Positions 17,921-27,508 of a stretch of 49,154 bases of DNA are shown here, in pieces; the first letter of the stretch is position 1, and each line of letters starts with the position of its first letter. The translations under genes and the position numbers were made by a program. The notes beneath the pieces are model-generated. The model was not told the origin of the DNA. It saw only the letters and a list, made by a program, of their open reading frames with translations, and searched no databases. The stretch spans positions 1 through 49,154 of the forward strand of contig JACQXX010000020.1 in the NCBI GenBank assembly GCA_016208495.1. The letters run 5' to 3'. Origin of the DNA: Acidobacteriota bacterium. GTDB lineage: Bacteria; Acidobacteriota; Blastocatellia; Chloracidobacteriales; Chloracidobacteriaceae.

Positions 17921-18897
17921 TCCGAAAGTGATTTAGGGTTCCCTGAGAGATTCAGACGGTCAAGGATTTCCTCAACAATCGAATAGGGGTCACGTTCGCG
18001 GGTGGCAACCTGGTTAGCCCAGGCTGACCATTCGGGACCGGTTGCCGCCCTCCGGCGGGCAACTGTCAGGAGCTTCTCTCTCAGAAGTTCCGTGAGTTTG
18101 AGTTCGGCAATCCGTGCCTGCCGGTCCTGCCGTGCCTGTTGATGTTGTTGCAGGAAAGTCAGGTAGCTTGCAATAGCCTCAATTACTTCGTCAAGGCCCT
18201 GGTGGCGCGTGGCCACGGTCTTTAAGATCGGAGGCTGCCAGAAATCAGGGCGGTGACCCAGGCTGAGCATGGCCTCGATTTCCTTTTCGATGCGTTCGAC
18301 GCCCTCGCGATCAGACTTATTAATAATGAACAGGTCCCCAATCTCCATGATGCCGGCTTTGATTGACTGTATGTCATCGCCCATTCCAGGCACCATCACC
18401 ACCAGCGTCACATCGGCGGTTTTGACAATATCAACTTCGTCCTGGCCGACGCCGACGGTCTCAACGATCACCCGGTCATAGCCGGCGGCATCCAGAATCA
18501 GCGCGGCGTCGGCGGTTGCCCGAGCCAGACCGCCGAGATTGCCTCGGGTGGCCATGCTTCGAATGTAAATGCCTGGATCCAGCGCCAGTGACTGCATTCG
18601 AATCCGGTCCCCAAGGATGGCGCCGCCTGAAAAAGGACTGGATGGGTCAACGGCCAAGATTCCGACTTTCTCACCGCGCTGGCGGTACAATTTCGCCAAT
18701 GTATCAACCAGTGAGCTTTTCCCGGCGCCGGGTGAACCAGTCAACCCAATCACCGTGGCTTTCCCGGTGTGCGGGAAAATCTGTTTCATCAGGGAGAGCG
18801 CCTCGGAGGTATTGTTTTCAATTGCGGTAATACCTCGGGCGATGGAGCGGATGTTGCCCTTTAAAATGCCGTCAGCCAGCGTGTGTGCAGTACTCAA
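17917..18897 (-). CDS. meaB: Methylmalonyl-CoA mutase-associated GTPase MeaB
   Basis: This G3E-family GTPase protects and reloads adenosylcobalamin on methylmalonyl-CoA mutase. The open frame extends to 19152, but AAGGAG 9 nt before a TTG at 18897 gives a 326-residue protein, the normal family length, starting (M)STAHTLADGIL. Motifs: Walker A GLTGSPGAGKSSL (about 51-63), VDPSSPFSGGAILGDRIRM, RGNLGGLARAT, the ETVGVGQDEVD switch and NKSD for guanine. The older name ArgK is misleading. The epimerase follows with a 4-nt overlap. The mutase itself is not in this window. Confidence 0.93.
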   Translation of the reverse strand: MSTAHTLADGILKGNIRSIARGITAIENNTSEALSLMKQIFPHTGKATVIGLTGSPGAGKSSLVDTLAKLYRQRGEKVGILAVDPSSPFSGGAILGDRIRMQSLALDPGIYIRSMATRGNLGGLARATADAALILDAAGYDRVIVETVGVGQDEVDIVKTADVTLVVMVPGMGDDIQSIKAGIMEIGDLFIINKSDREGVERIEKEIEAMLSLGHRPDFWQPPILKTVATRHQGLDEVIEAIASYLTFLQQHQQARQDRQARIAELKLTELLREKLLTVARRRAATGPEWSAWANQVATRERDPYSIVEEILDRLNLSGNPKSLSE

Positions 18898-19145
18898 AAC
18901 CAGAAACTCCTTCGGGAGAAGATAAAAAGAAGGTTTGTATTCTAGGAATTCATCGCTGGCATTCAAGTCCTGCCAGCCGTGAGTGATCAATGTGTTTCCG
19001 CAATTCACCGACCGGGATTCGTCAGTAACCCCCAAAAAACCGTCAGTGGCCGGGTTGTTTTTTGAAGTGGCCGTCGTGTCTGGCAAAGTGCGGTTTGTCA
19101 ACAAAACCTCATCAAAAAGATTCAGATCGCACAAGGAGAAACTAT

Positions 19146-20351
19146 ATGACACGCATTTTCAAACTTTGTATCGTCAGCATTTTGTTCATTTTTGGAGTGG
19201 GTACCAGTCAGGCATTTGGGCAACAGATTGTGACTGACTCAGAACTCAATCAACAGCTTATCACTTTTCAGCAAAACTTCCCGCAATTTGTTTCTGAACA
19301 TCCAGGACTGACCGCCGGTGCTTCAGACATCAACATTGATGGGGCGCAAAAAAAGGTATCCTTCAGTTTTCAACAGCAGGGCCAGTACAACGTTACCTAC
19401 GGCAATCTGGTTTTCAGCCCAACGACCCCCATCAGTCCACGCCGGTTTATGATGTCGCTCGATATCCAGAGCATCACCCACACCGGCAGCGCCGCCATTG
19501 ATATCACTGATAAGAAGGGAAGAAACTTTAACCTGCAATGTGAAAACAATTCCTTTGCCGTGGGGGCGGTGAAATTTACGTCTGAAGTCATCGTTCCCGA
19601 ATCTGGCACGGTGGTGATTCTCAACCGCCAGGTGAACTTTGATCCCAAGACCGTCGTGGTTTCCATACCCTGTCTGAAAGCCAGGCAAACACCGGAACAG
19701 GCCGCCAATGAAGCCGAGTTTGATGACTCGTGGCAGGAAGACCTGGGTCAGGGCTTGATTGACACCGCCCTGGCTGAACGGGGAAGCAGCCCAAGCAAGG
19801 GAACCCTCAACACAGTAAGCGCCACAATGCAGGCGCTGGCGGCGGTACCCGGCTCAAGTGTTGCCACTTCAACCACGGAAGCGGTCACCACCAACGGCAC
19901 GATGACCGCCGCGTCTGCGCCAGCCCCCTGTAGCGGTACCGTCCAGGCTGATATTCAACTCGTGATTGCCGACCTGTCAGCCATTTCGGCCCAGGCTCAA
20001 GCCCAGGGATTTCAAACAGCGGTTCAAACACTGACGACTGATTTGCGAACTATCATTCCAACCCTGACCGCACCGAGCCAGTCAACCGTCCAGAAGTTCA
20101 TTGATGATTTGAATAAATACACGGCTTCGACCAGCATGGGCGGCACCACCATCACTGCCATCGAGCAAGCGGTTCTGATTAACGATTTCAACAATGTGGT
20201 TTTGAGCACCGGGATTACCTCAGACCAGCTTACCACGCTGCAAACTGATCTGATCGGGGCCCTAAATACAGTGTCAGGGATTTCAACGGCCCAGCTTCAG
20301 ACTGATTTCCAAAAGTTGATTGCTGATGTTCAAGCCTGCCTCAATAAGTAA
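19146..20351 (+). CDS. Secreted protein of unknown function, 401 residues
   Basis: The start is ATG 19146, with AAGGAG about 8 nt upstream; the frame is open further upstream, but that part overlaps the meaB promoter region. A signal peptide is clear (MTRIFKLCIVSILFIFGVG, cleavage near QAFGQ). The first half (about 30-190) alternates beta strands. The middle is Ser/Thr/Ala-rich, and the C-terminal third is helical with repeating TDL/QTDLI units resembling a coiled-coil bundle. Only two cysteine-containing segments are seen. I do not recognise a family. Confidence 0.6.
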   Translation: MTRIFKLCIVSILFIFGVGTSQAFGQQIVTDSELNQQLITFQQNFPQFVSEHPGLTAGASDINIDGAQKKVSFSFQQQGQYNVTYGNLVFSPTTPISPRRFMMSLDIQSITHTGSAAIDITDKKGRNFNLQCENNSFAVGAVKFTSEVIVPESGTVVILNRQVNFDPKTVVVSIPCLKARQTPEQAANEAEFDDSWQEDLGQGLIDTALAERGSSPSKGTLNTVSATMQALAAVPGSSVATSTTEAVTTNGTMTAASAPAPCSGTVQADIQLVIADLSAISAQAQAQGFQTAVQTLTTDLRTIIPTLTAPSQSTVQKFIDDLNKYTASTSMGGTTITAIEQAVLINDFNNVVLSTGITSDQLTTLQTDLIGALNTVSGISTAQLQTDFQKLIADVQACLNK

Positions 20352-20354
20352 ACC

Positions 20355-20424
20355 GGGCTGAAGACTCGCAAGCTCGGGGCTGAAGAAAATGGGTTTAATA
20401 CCCTGAACCCGAAGTCTTCAGCCC
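20355..20424. repeat. GGGCTGAAGA-family palindrome, copy 1
   Basis: It begins GGGCTGAAGACTCGCAAGCT and ends GAAGTCTTCAGCCC, so the ends pair. Internally GGGTTTAATACCC pairs again. It lies directly after the stop of the secreted-protein gene at a convergent junction with tsaD. Related copies are at 28046, 31145, 38690 and 47577. Confidence 0.75.
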
Positions 20425-20429
20425 CCAGC

Positions 20430-20699
20430 CTTGTCATTACCCAAATTTTTCGATGTGCCTGTTGAGTCCCAACTTGAGGTGAACCCCAACTTGTGGGGTC
20501 ACCACATCGGGTAGCCATCAACCATCTCACCACAGAGGACACAGAGGAGCACAGAGGCCGATCAGTTGCTCAAAACCTCTGTGTTCCTCTGTGTCCTGCG
20601 GTGGTTCAAAAATGATGCTGACGGTTCATTGTGTTCGGGGTGATGGGGGCAATTCAGGTTGATATTTTGGAAATCGAAAAAATTTGGGTAATGACAAGG
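20430..20699. mobile_element. MITE-like element with 25-27 bp terminal inverted repeats and nested palindromes
   Basis: The left end 20430-20454 (CTTGTCATTACCCAAATTTT type) is the near-exact reverse complement of 20673-20699. Inside lies a second inverted repeat of CACAGAGGA-type units, 20530-20557 against 20577-20605. There is also a short GGTGAACCCC/GGGGTCACC stem near 20478-20503. No open frame is present. It fills the gap between two convergent genes. Confidence 0.7.
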
Positions 20700-20717
20700 C
20701 CCTCAGCCCTGGTCTTT

Positions 20718-21806
20718 TCAGCTTCGGAATCGTTTTTTCCCCCTGCTGGGCGCCGGATTGACATCTTCGGAATGCAGTTTCAATGTCGGTTCGGCGGCCA
20801 GCTTCCAGTCACTGATTTCCCCTCGCTGTAACCTCATATAGCCGGCAGCCGCAATCATGGCGGCATTATCCGTGGTAAAAACCGGACTCGGAAACGCCAC
20901 CGGCACCCCTACCGTTTTGGAAACCTCCTTCATCGCTTCACGCAACGCCGAGTTACAGGCCACACCACCCGCTAAAATGATTGTTTTCGGAGGGTAATCC
21001 CGTGCTGCTCGCAGGAGATTTCTGGTCAGTGAGGTGACAACCGCCTTCTGGAAACTGGCTGAAAGATTTTGAATGATCGCTGGAACTGCCTCACCTTCAG
21101 CGAGTCGGCCAAGATTGTGTTCCTGGACAAACCGCAGCACGGCGGTTTTGAGCCCGCTAAATGAGAAATCATAGGGTGCATCAGGCATATGTGGCGGGCG
21201 ATAGGTCAACGGAGCTTCACTGGCCACCCCGGTTTTCGCCAGCCGATCAATCACCGGGCCTCCCGGATATCCCAACCCCAACAATTTCGCGACTTTGTCA
21301 TAGGCTTCGCCAGCGGCGTCATCCCGAGTGTGGCCGAGTCGGACATAGTGTGTTTCCTCTGGAATCCAAAACAAATTGGTATGTCCTCCTGAGACAATCA
21401 ATGCCAGAGCCGGATATTCAATTGGAGGATGTTCAAAAACCACCGAATAAATATGGCCTTCGATGTGATGAATCCCAATGAGCGGTTTCTGGAGCGCATA
21501 GGCCAGGGCTTTGGCGTAGGAAACACCGACCAGCAGTGATCCAATCAAGCCTGGTCCACGGGTAACCGCAATCCCATCAATGTGATGGGCCTCAATCTCA
21601 GCCAGAGTGAGTGCCTGTTTGACCACATCACATATCTGCTTGAGATGTTCCCGCGATGCTACTTCAGGCACGACTCCACCAAATGGACGATGGGTTTCGA
21701 TTTGCGACGCAATGATGTTTGACCGCACCACAGTTCCATGTTCGAGGACGGACGCCGCCGTTTCGTCACAGGAACTTTCAATACCGAGCACATACCGAAA
21801 TGTCAT
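20718..21806 (-). CDS. tsaD: tRNA N6-adenosine threonylcarbamoyltransferase TsaD
   Basis: This 362-residue universal enzyme transfers the threonylcarbamoyl group to A37 of tRNAs that read ANN codons, together with TsaB and TsaE. Motifs of the ASKHA fold: LGIESSCDETAASVLE (residues 7-22), the metal-binding HIEGHIYS, VSGGHTNLFW, YDKVAKLLGLGYPGGPVID, KTAVLRFVQ and AGGVACNSALREAM. All key residues are present and the length is normal. The short basic tail GKKRFRS is unremarkable. tsaB and tsaE are not in the window. Confidence 0.97.
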   Translation of the reverse strand: MTFRYVLGIESSCDETAASVLEHGTVVRSNIIASQIETHRPFGGVVPEVASREHLKQICDVVKQALTLAEIEAHHIDGIAVTRGPGLIGSLLVGVSYAKALAYALQKPLIGIHHIEGHIYSVVFEHPPIEYPALALIVSGGHTNLFWIPEETHYVRLGHTRDDAAGEAYDKVAKLLGLGYPGGPVIDRLAKTGVASEAPLTYRPPHMPDAPYDFSFSGLKTAVLRFVQEHNLGRLAEGEAVPAIIQNLSASFQKAVVTSLTRNLLRAARDYPPKTIILAGGVACNSALREAMKEVSKTVGVPVAFPSPVFTTDNAAMIAAAGYMRLQRGEISDWKLAAEPTLKLHSEDVNPAPSRGKKRFRS

Positions 21807-22414
21807 GGGTGTACAGAGGCTTCCTTCGTAAAGTTATGAACCCAAAACCCAAAGAGTAGTGGTGCCAGTCAGGTTTAATCAACGACTCCTGGCCTATCTG
21901 GGCAGGCTCAATTCCGAGAGCAACCACACCGGAATCATCTGAGAAAAAAAACCGCCAATTTTTTACAGATTTTTCCTGCTCTCAAGATGAAAAATTCAGC
22001 TTGTACCGGGTACCAGTATCAAGTATTGTTTCAATGCCTGACTGATCCCTGATCTGACTTCGTCCCTATCAATTATCACCTGAATAGCAGTTCCCTCACT
22101 TTTTTGAGGTCAACGTTTTCGAACAAGGGCCTGTTGAAGGTCCTTTTGACCATCTTTGGTACTTCAGCGAGAATTAATATTGAATCTTGGTTTTGAGCCC
22201 AGAAACTGGGCGGCAGGCATATAGCCCAGGGTTTCGAAGACTCCATCTGGACTACGAACCTTCACCTGCTGCGCAGGTTAAAAACCGAAAGCTCACTGGA
22301 GTATTCAAATCCACGCTTTCAAAAAGAGAAATAAAACCAGGGCCAATTGCACTACTCATAACCTGAAATTTTGAAACGTCACGAAATGTGAGTGAACTCG
22401 GAGGAGAGAACATT
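21807..22414. other. 608-bp divergent intergenic region
   Basis: It lies between tsaD (minus) and the NHL protein (plus). Visible elements are a GTACCGGGTAC palindrome (22003-22013), a perfect ACCTGC-TGC-GCAGGT hairpin near 22263-22279 and an AGCCCAGAAACTGGGC hairpin near 22197-22212. No promoter boxes stand out and there is no convincing coding frame. Confidence 0.5.
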
Positions 22415-23710
22415 ATGTTGAACAATACTCAATTCAAGCCGTGCGTCGAAGGAGGAGTTGAAGCGACTTCATCCCCTTCCGCAACCAGGTCGAGCCGGGT
22501 GGTCCAAATTTTTTCGCTGTTTACTCTGGTGCTGCTGGTATGTGGAATCTATGCGCTCACTGCCGCGCCAAAGTCCTCAGCCGCCGCGAGAGCAAAATCC
22601 AAACGCATGCTGGCGAAAGCCCCTCGCCACACCGTTGCTTTGCCACAGGAAGAAAAAAAGGGCGCCAATTTGTCTGAAGATGACAATGAGCGTTCGACGC
22701 CAATCATTCCAATTAGCGGCACCTATCGGGGATTTTCTTCAACGGGACCGTTTGTTTATGTGGCCGATACCACCAATAACCGGATTCAACGCTTTGATGG
22801 GATTTGCTGGGAAACCCTGGGCTATGGCGTCGGTTCCGCACCGGGACAGTTTCGAGGCCCGGAAGCGGTGGTCAGCGAGGAGGACTACTATTACAAGGGT
22901 CTTTGCTGTTCAGCTCCAATCTATGTGGCGGATACCTTGAATAACCGGATTCAATGGTCAACCGATGGTGGGATTTGCTGGGATGTGTTTGCTTCAGTCG
23001 GTTCTGGATTGAATCAGGTGCGGGCGCCACAGGGACTGGCGATTGATAATGAAGGCAACCTGATTGTGGCCGACACTGGGAATGGACGAATTTTGCGTTT
23101 TGAAGATGGCATTCCCGGATTTGCGGTGCTGCTGGCTTCAAAAGGCAGTGGCAGTGGTCAGGTTGGGTCTCCATTTGGATTGGCCATGGATTTTTATGAA
23201 GGGGACACCCTCTACGTTTGCGACCAGTTAAACAGCCGAGTTTTACGAATTGATGATGTTGACGATGTCAATATTCGAGATACCGGTGTCATCGTTGCTT
23301 CAATGGGAGTTGGCTTAAACAAGGTAAAGAACCCACAGGGAATCTGTGTTGATTTTGACGGAACCGTCTACGTTGCCGACAGCGGCAATAATCGGGTTTT
23401 ACGGTGGATAAATGGCAACCCGAATAATTCAACCGCGTTGGCTCAGATTGGAACTGGGCTTGGCCAGGTCAACCGGCCTGAAGGCGTAACCATTTCTTAC
23501 GGTTTTTATTCAGAGCCATGGAGAAAACAACTGGAATCCGGTCCAATGCTGGTGGTGAGCGACACTGGCAATAATCGGGTTCAGGCTCGGCCACTTGATT
23601 CACCGGGTCAGTGGGACCTGGTTGGCTATCCCAATGGTTCTGGAACTCAAATCGGTCAATTCCGGTTCCCGAGCAAGATCCACTATTCCAGTCCACCATT
23701 CTTCGATTAA
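22415..23710 (+). CDS. NHL-repeat beta-propeller protein, membrane-anchored or secreted
   Basis: The start is ATG 22415, with GGAGGAGA well spaced upstream (the frame opens at GTG 22388 but without support). Residues about 25-50 form one membrane segment (IFSLFTLVLLVCGIYALTAA). Six NHL blades follow, each with the VADT-x-NNRI-type core: VYVADTTNNRIQRFDG, IYVADTLNNRIQ, LIVADTGNGRILRF, LYVCDQLNSRVLRI, VYVADSGNNRVLRW and LVVSDTGNNRVQ. Six blades make a closed propeller used for protein or ligand binding outside the cell. The ligand is unknown. It appears monocistronic. Confidence 0.85.
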   Translation: MLNNTQFKPCVEGGVEATSSPSATRSSRVVQIFSLFTLVLLVCGIYALTAAPKSSAAARAKSKRMLAKAPRHTVALPQEEKKGANLSEDDNERSTPIIPISGTYRGFSSTGPFVYVADTTNNRIQRFDGICWETLGYGVGSAPGQFRGPEAVVSEEDYYYKGLCCSAPIYVADTLNNRIQWSTDGGICWDVFASVGSGLNQVRAPQGLAIDNEGNLIVADTGNGRILRFEDGIPGFAVLLASKGSGSGQVGSPFGLAMDFYEGDTLYVCDQLNSRVLRIDDVDDVNIRDTGVIVASMGVGLNKVKNPQGICVDFDGTVYVADSGNNRVLRWINGNPNNSTALAQIGTGLGQVNRPEGVTISYGFYSEPWRKQLESGPMLVVSDTGNNRVQARPLDSPGQWDLVGYPNGSGTQIGQFRFPSKIHYSSPPFFD

Positions 23711-24228
23711 CCACATCAACTGAGGTTGATTTGGTGAGATAAAACCAGCGGGGAAAGCCGACGCTTGAAGAACTCGCGTCGTCTTTCCCTGTGTTCTTTT
23801 CGGGGCGTTGATTGGCGTGGGCTGACGTGTCCGCCATGTAAATTGCTGAGCATTGATCCCCATAAGCGGCAGGATAAGGAAACAAAGCCCGATCTGGACA
23901 AGGGGACAAGCGGACAAGAGGACAAGGGGGCAAGGAGAAAAAATATTCTCCCGCTCCCACCGTCGGGAGGAGGATCTCCTTGCCTCCTTATCTCCTCAGC
24001 TCCTTGTCTCAAACAGGCTCACATTTTCTTATCCTGGCGTTTATGGCATTGACCCCTGACTATTCATGCGAAGTAAGAGTTGAAAAAAAGGCGGTGTTGA
24101 ACCTGCGAAGCCTGGTACTACACTGAGGTTTCGGTTTTAACTTGCAATTTATTAGCTGCATTCGGGGCAAGCTGCCGCCCAGTTCCTGGGCTACTGTTAT
24201 CTTGGCCATCAGCCTTCAGCCCTGGTTT
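23711..24228. other. 518-bp convergent gap, mostly repeat DNA
   Basis: It holds the MITE-like element at 23860-24046 and, near 24176-24194, a GCCCAGTTCCTGGGC hairpin like those at 22197 and 39657. A long hairpin-like stretch near 23750-23795 (GGGGAAAGCCGACGCTTGAA and CGTCGTCTTTCCC) could end the NHL transcript. I see no gene. Confidence 0.55.
23860..24046. mobile_element. MITE-like element with 19-bp terminal inverted repeats, copy 2
   Basis: The ends are CCATAAGCGGCAGGATAAG (23860-23878) and CTTATCCTGGCGTTTATGG (24028-24046), 17 of 19 paired. Directly outside are near-identical direct repeats CATTGATCCC (23851-23860) and CATTGACCCC (24047-24056), possibly a target-site duplication. Inside, tandem GGACAAGR units (about 23896-23937) are mirrored by CTCCTTGCCTCC and CTCCTTGTCTC. 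No open frame of note. Confidence 0.75.
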
Positions 24229-25821
24229 TCAATGCGTGGCCAAATCACCTGTTCCACCTTTTACCTTTTTCAGTAAAAACGGAATCGGAAGACAGATCAG
24301 ACACAGCACACCCATCCAGCGCAAGGTATCAACAAAAGCCAGCAAGGTCGCCTGTTTCACCAGGATTCCATACAGTGCGCCGTAGGCTTGTTGCATGCCG
24401 GTAAAGCCATCTGAAACGGAAGAAAAAGTCTGATGCAACGTTCCCAAAGTTTGGGAATAGGCTGAATCATAGGGTGTCAAATGAGCTACCAGTTGTGCCT
24501 GATGGGTTTGAGCGCCACGGGCAAGAAACGTTGAAACCAGGGAAATACCGATACCGCCGCCCAGGTTGCGCATCAGGTTATAAATTCCGGTGGCGCCTCC
24601 GATTTCTTCGGTTTTGAGTGTTCCCGTCGCCGTGGTCGAAAGCGGAACGAAGAGAAATCCCAGCGCGCATCCACTCAAAATGATGGGTGCCAGCAAGTTA
24701 GTGTGCGAAATCCCAAGGTTGATATTCGACAGCCATAATCCAGCCAGTCCCAGGAGGCCAAACCCTCCGGCAATCATCATTCGAACGTCAATCAGGTTAA
24801 ACAATCGAGCCACCAGCAACATGGAAAGTAACGCGCCCACCCCACGCGGGCTGACCGCCATCCCGCTTTGCATCGCCGGGTATCCCATCAGGTTTTGTAA
24901 GAAGAGAGGCAGCAGCGACGTGGTGCCATAGAGCACCATTCCCACCACCGTAATCAGCGCTGTCGAGGTCGCAAAATTTCGGTTGGCCAGCACTCGTAAG
25001 TTCACAATCGGGTTTTCAACGCGCAATTCGTGGATCACAAACGCCACCAGTCCCAGGATGGCTGTCACAGTCAAAAAGACGATCAACGATGAGGCAAACC
25101 AGTCTTCCTCTTGTCCTTTATCCAGGAGTACCTGGAGCGCTCCCAGCCACACCACGAGCAACCCAAACCCAATGTAATCAATTTTGACGCGTGGTGCATT
25201 TTTGATGAACGGCGGGTCTTCGAGAAATCGCTTGACCATCAAAATTGCCACGATCCCGACGGGCAGGTTGATGTAAAATGTCCACCGCCACGAATAATTG
25301 TCGGTAATCCAGCCTCCTAATGTTGGCCCGATGATGGGGGCGACAATCACGCCCATTCCATACACCGCCATGGCCACGCCGCGTTTGGCCGGAGGGAAGC
25401 TTTCGAGCATCACCGCCTGGGCAATTGGTTGCAGCACTCCGCCTCCGACACCCTGCAGGATTCGTGCAACGACAAGCATTTCCAGGCTGGTTGCTGCTCC
25501 GCATAAAAACGAAGCGCCGGTAAACAACAGGATACAAAACAATAACAATCGCTTGCGGCCAAAAAATGAACTTAACCAGCCGGTTGCCGGCAGCACAATG
25601 GCATTGGCCACCAGATAGCTGGTCAACACCCAGGTGGCCTGACTCACGCTGGCGGACAGATTTCCCGCGATGTGGGGAAGCGCCACGTTGGCCACCGAAG
25701 TATCAAGCACTTCCATAAACGTGGCCAGCATCACGGAAATGGCGATAATCCAGGGATTGACCGCCGGCACCCACGGTTGATCGCTGGTACTTTGCGGACT
25801 GGCAACGATTGTGGCACTCAT
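24229..25821 (-). CDS. emrB: MFS drug efflux transporter, DHA2/EmrB family
   Basis: This 530-residue inner-membrane protein has 14 predicted membrane helices. It carries the DHA2 family marks: MEVLDTSVANVALPHIAG in helix 1 (motif D1), GWLSSFFGRKRLL (motif A), RILQGVGGGVLQPIAQA (motif B) and GPTLGGWITDNYSWRW (motif C). It exports lipophilic compounds by proton exchange together with the adaptor encoded just upstream. The ATG at 25821 overlaps the emrA stop by 4 nt, so the two are coupled. No TolC-type outer-membrane gene is nearby. The substrate is unknown. Confidence 0.92.
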   Translation of the reverse strand: MSATIVASPQSTSDQPWVPAVNPWIIAISVMLATFMEVLDTSVANVALPHIAGNLSASVSQATWVLTSYLVANAIVLPATGWLSSFFGRKRLLLFCILLFTGASFLCGAATSLEMLVVARILQGVGGGVLQPIAQAVMLESFPPAKRGVAMAVYGMGVIVAPIIGPTLGGWITDNYSWRWTFYINLPVGIVAILMVKRFLEDPPFIKNAPRVKIDYIGFGLLVVWLGALQVLLDKGQEEDWFASSLIVFLTVTAILGLVAFVIHELRVENPIVNLRVLANRNFATSTALITVVGMVLYGTTSLLPLFLQNLMGYPAMQSGMAVSPRGVGALLSMLLVARLFNLIDVRMMIAGGFGLLGLAGLWLSNINLGISHTNLLAPIILSGCALGFLFVPLSTTATGTLKTEEIGGATGIYNLMRNLGGGIGISLVSTFLARGAQTHQAQLVAHLTPYDSAYSQTLGTLHQTFSSVSDGFTGMQQAYGALYGILVKQATLLAFVDTLRWMGVLCLICLPIPFLLKKVKGGTGDLATH

Positions 25822-27263
25822 CGGACTTTGACCTCCGGTTCAACTGACATCCCTAATCCAAGTGGGAATTGCGGATCCGGTGCCTGATCAAACACAATCT
25901 TGACCGGCACCCGCTGCACGACTTTGACATAATTTCCAGTGGCATTTTCTGGCGGCAGTAAACTGAACCGGGCGCCGGTGCCTGATTGAATACTTTCCAC
26001 ATGGCCTTTGAATACTTTTCCTGGATAGGCATCAATCTCGATCTCGACCACCTGACCAGGACGCATATCGGTCAACTGGGTTTCCTTGAAATTTGCCTCC
26101 ACCCACATGTCATTGGAAACCAGTGCCACCAGCGATTGACCAATCTGGACATAGGTGCCCGGGTCAATGGCTTTGCGGGTGATGCGGCCATCTTCGGGTG
26201 CATAAATTTTGGTGTAGGAAACCATCAACTCGGCTTCTTTGACGGCGGCTTCAGCATTGGTAACGGCTGCCTGGACGGCTTCAGCACGTGCGCGTTGCTG
26301 TGCAACCTGATGCGGCGCTGCCTGGGCCGAAGTCAACTGGCCAAGTGCTTCGCCAACCTGGGCTTGCGCCCCGCCGACCTGACTTTGGGTTTGCTGCAAA
26401 CTGGCTTGAGCGGAAACTTCCTGAGCTTTGGCTTCGGCAACCTGGGCTTCAGTCGCCACAACCTTCATGCGGGCGGCACTGGCCTGGGCGGCGGCGGTTT
26501 GGGCAATCGTTAATGCCTGATCCAGGCGTTGCCGTGAAGTGTCACCGGCATCAAACAGCGTCTGGTAGCGACCTGCATCCGTCGCCGCCTGGGTGGCTTC
26601 AGCCTCCGCCGCCATCCGCTGTGCCCGGCTCGATTCGAGGTTGGCCTGGGCGGTGGCAACCTGGGCGTGGGCCTGTTCGACTCGGGCTTTCGCGGCTGCA
26701 ACGAGTGCCTCGGAGGTTTGCACCTGGCTTTGGGCTGAAGTGACCCCGGCGTTGGCTTGTTGGAGCGATCCACCCGAAGTGGCACTGGTCAAATCAACAT
26801 TGATCTGGGCGGAACGAAGGTTTGCCTGAGCGGCGGCCAGTTGGGCTTTGGCCTGGGCCAGCTTTACCTGAAAATCCTGATCGTCAATCTCAGCAATCAG
26901 GTCGCCTTTGCGTATCGCCTGATTATCTTTGACATACACTCTGGCAATATGGCCGGCGACTTTGGAACTGATTGGAATCACTGTCCCATCAATAAAGGCA
27001 TCATCGGTTGATTGGTGACCGTGAGCAAAAACCAACGTTCGAGCGCCAAACAAAAGACCAACTACGAGCAAGGCCGCCACACCCAGTTGAATGGGGCGGC
27101 GCTGGAAAAAGGCAGTGCCTGCCAGCGATTTTGAATCCTGAGCTGGCGTGGGTTTAACCGTGACCGCGGGCGATTCAGGTTTCACCGATACTGGTTGAAC
27201 TGATGGGTTCGGTTCGAGATAGGTTGAAATGATTTCAGGCTCAAGTTCAGCGATTTTTGACAT
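25818..27263 (-). CDS. emrA: HlyD/EmrA-family membrane fusion protein
   Basis: This 481-residue periplasmic adaptor links the EmrB-type pump to an outer-membrane channel. It has a cytosolic N-terminus, one membrane helix (LGVAALLVVGLLFGARTLV, about 58-76), a first biotinyl-lipoyl half with VAGHIARVYVKDNQAIRKGD, and a very long Ala/Gln-rich helical hairpin (about 130-340). The second lipoyl half is YAPEDGRITRKAIDPGTYVQ, followed by a beta-barrel domain. The helical hairpin is longer than in E. coli EmrA. GGAGGAGA precedes ATG 27263. A 36-bp palindrome about 245 bp upstream may be the operator. Confidence 0.92.
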   Translation of the reverse strand: MSKIAELEPEIISTYLEPNPSVQPVSVKPESPAVTVKPTPAQDSKSLAGTAFFQRRPIQLGVAALLVVGLLFGARTLVFAHGHQSTDDAFIDGTVIPISSKVAGHIARVYVKDNQAIRKGDLIAEIDDQDFQVKLAQAKAQLAAAQANLRSAQINVDLTSATSGGSLQQANAGVTSAQSQVQTSEALVAAAKARVEQAHAQVATAQANLESSRAQRMAAEAEATQAATDAGRYQTLFDAGDTSRQRLDQALTIAQTAAAQASAARMKVVATEAQVAEAKAQEVSAQASLQQTQSQVGGAQAQVGEALGQLTSAQAAPHQVAQQRARAEAVQAAVTNAEAAVKEAELMVSYTKIYAPEDGRITRKAIDPGTYVQIGQSLVALVSNDMWVEANFKETQLTDMRPGQVVEIEIDAYPGKVFKGHVESIQSGTGARFSLLPPENATGNYVKVVQRVPVKIVFDQAPDPQFPLGLGMSVEPEVKVR

Positions 27264-27508
27264 GGTCTCCTCCGTGGTGACGCTTCGAAATTGTTCTGGC
27301 TCAGAAGAAGTGCAACTGAGGGACCACTCTGGCTTCCTTTTTCCGAAAGGACGCCTTCATGGCAAAGGCCGAGAATCAGGAGCTCCAGCTTTAATTTGTT
27401 GAATTCATTAATTTTGGTGGTTTTTTTCGGAGAACTGGGAAAGCGAGAGGTATCAAGGGGGTCGTGGTCGAGCTTGGTTGGTCTACGCTTGAAGTGAAGT
27501 GCTTTTCT

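Noticed and set aside
18898-19152. N-terminal extension of MeaB to 19152
   Set aside because: The extra 85 residues are not conserved-looking, and a well-placed AAGGAG and TTG at 18897 give the standard length.
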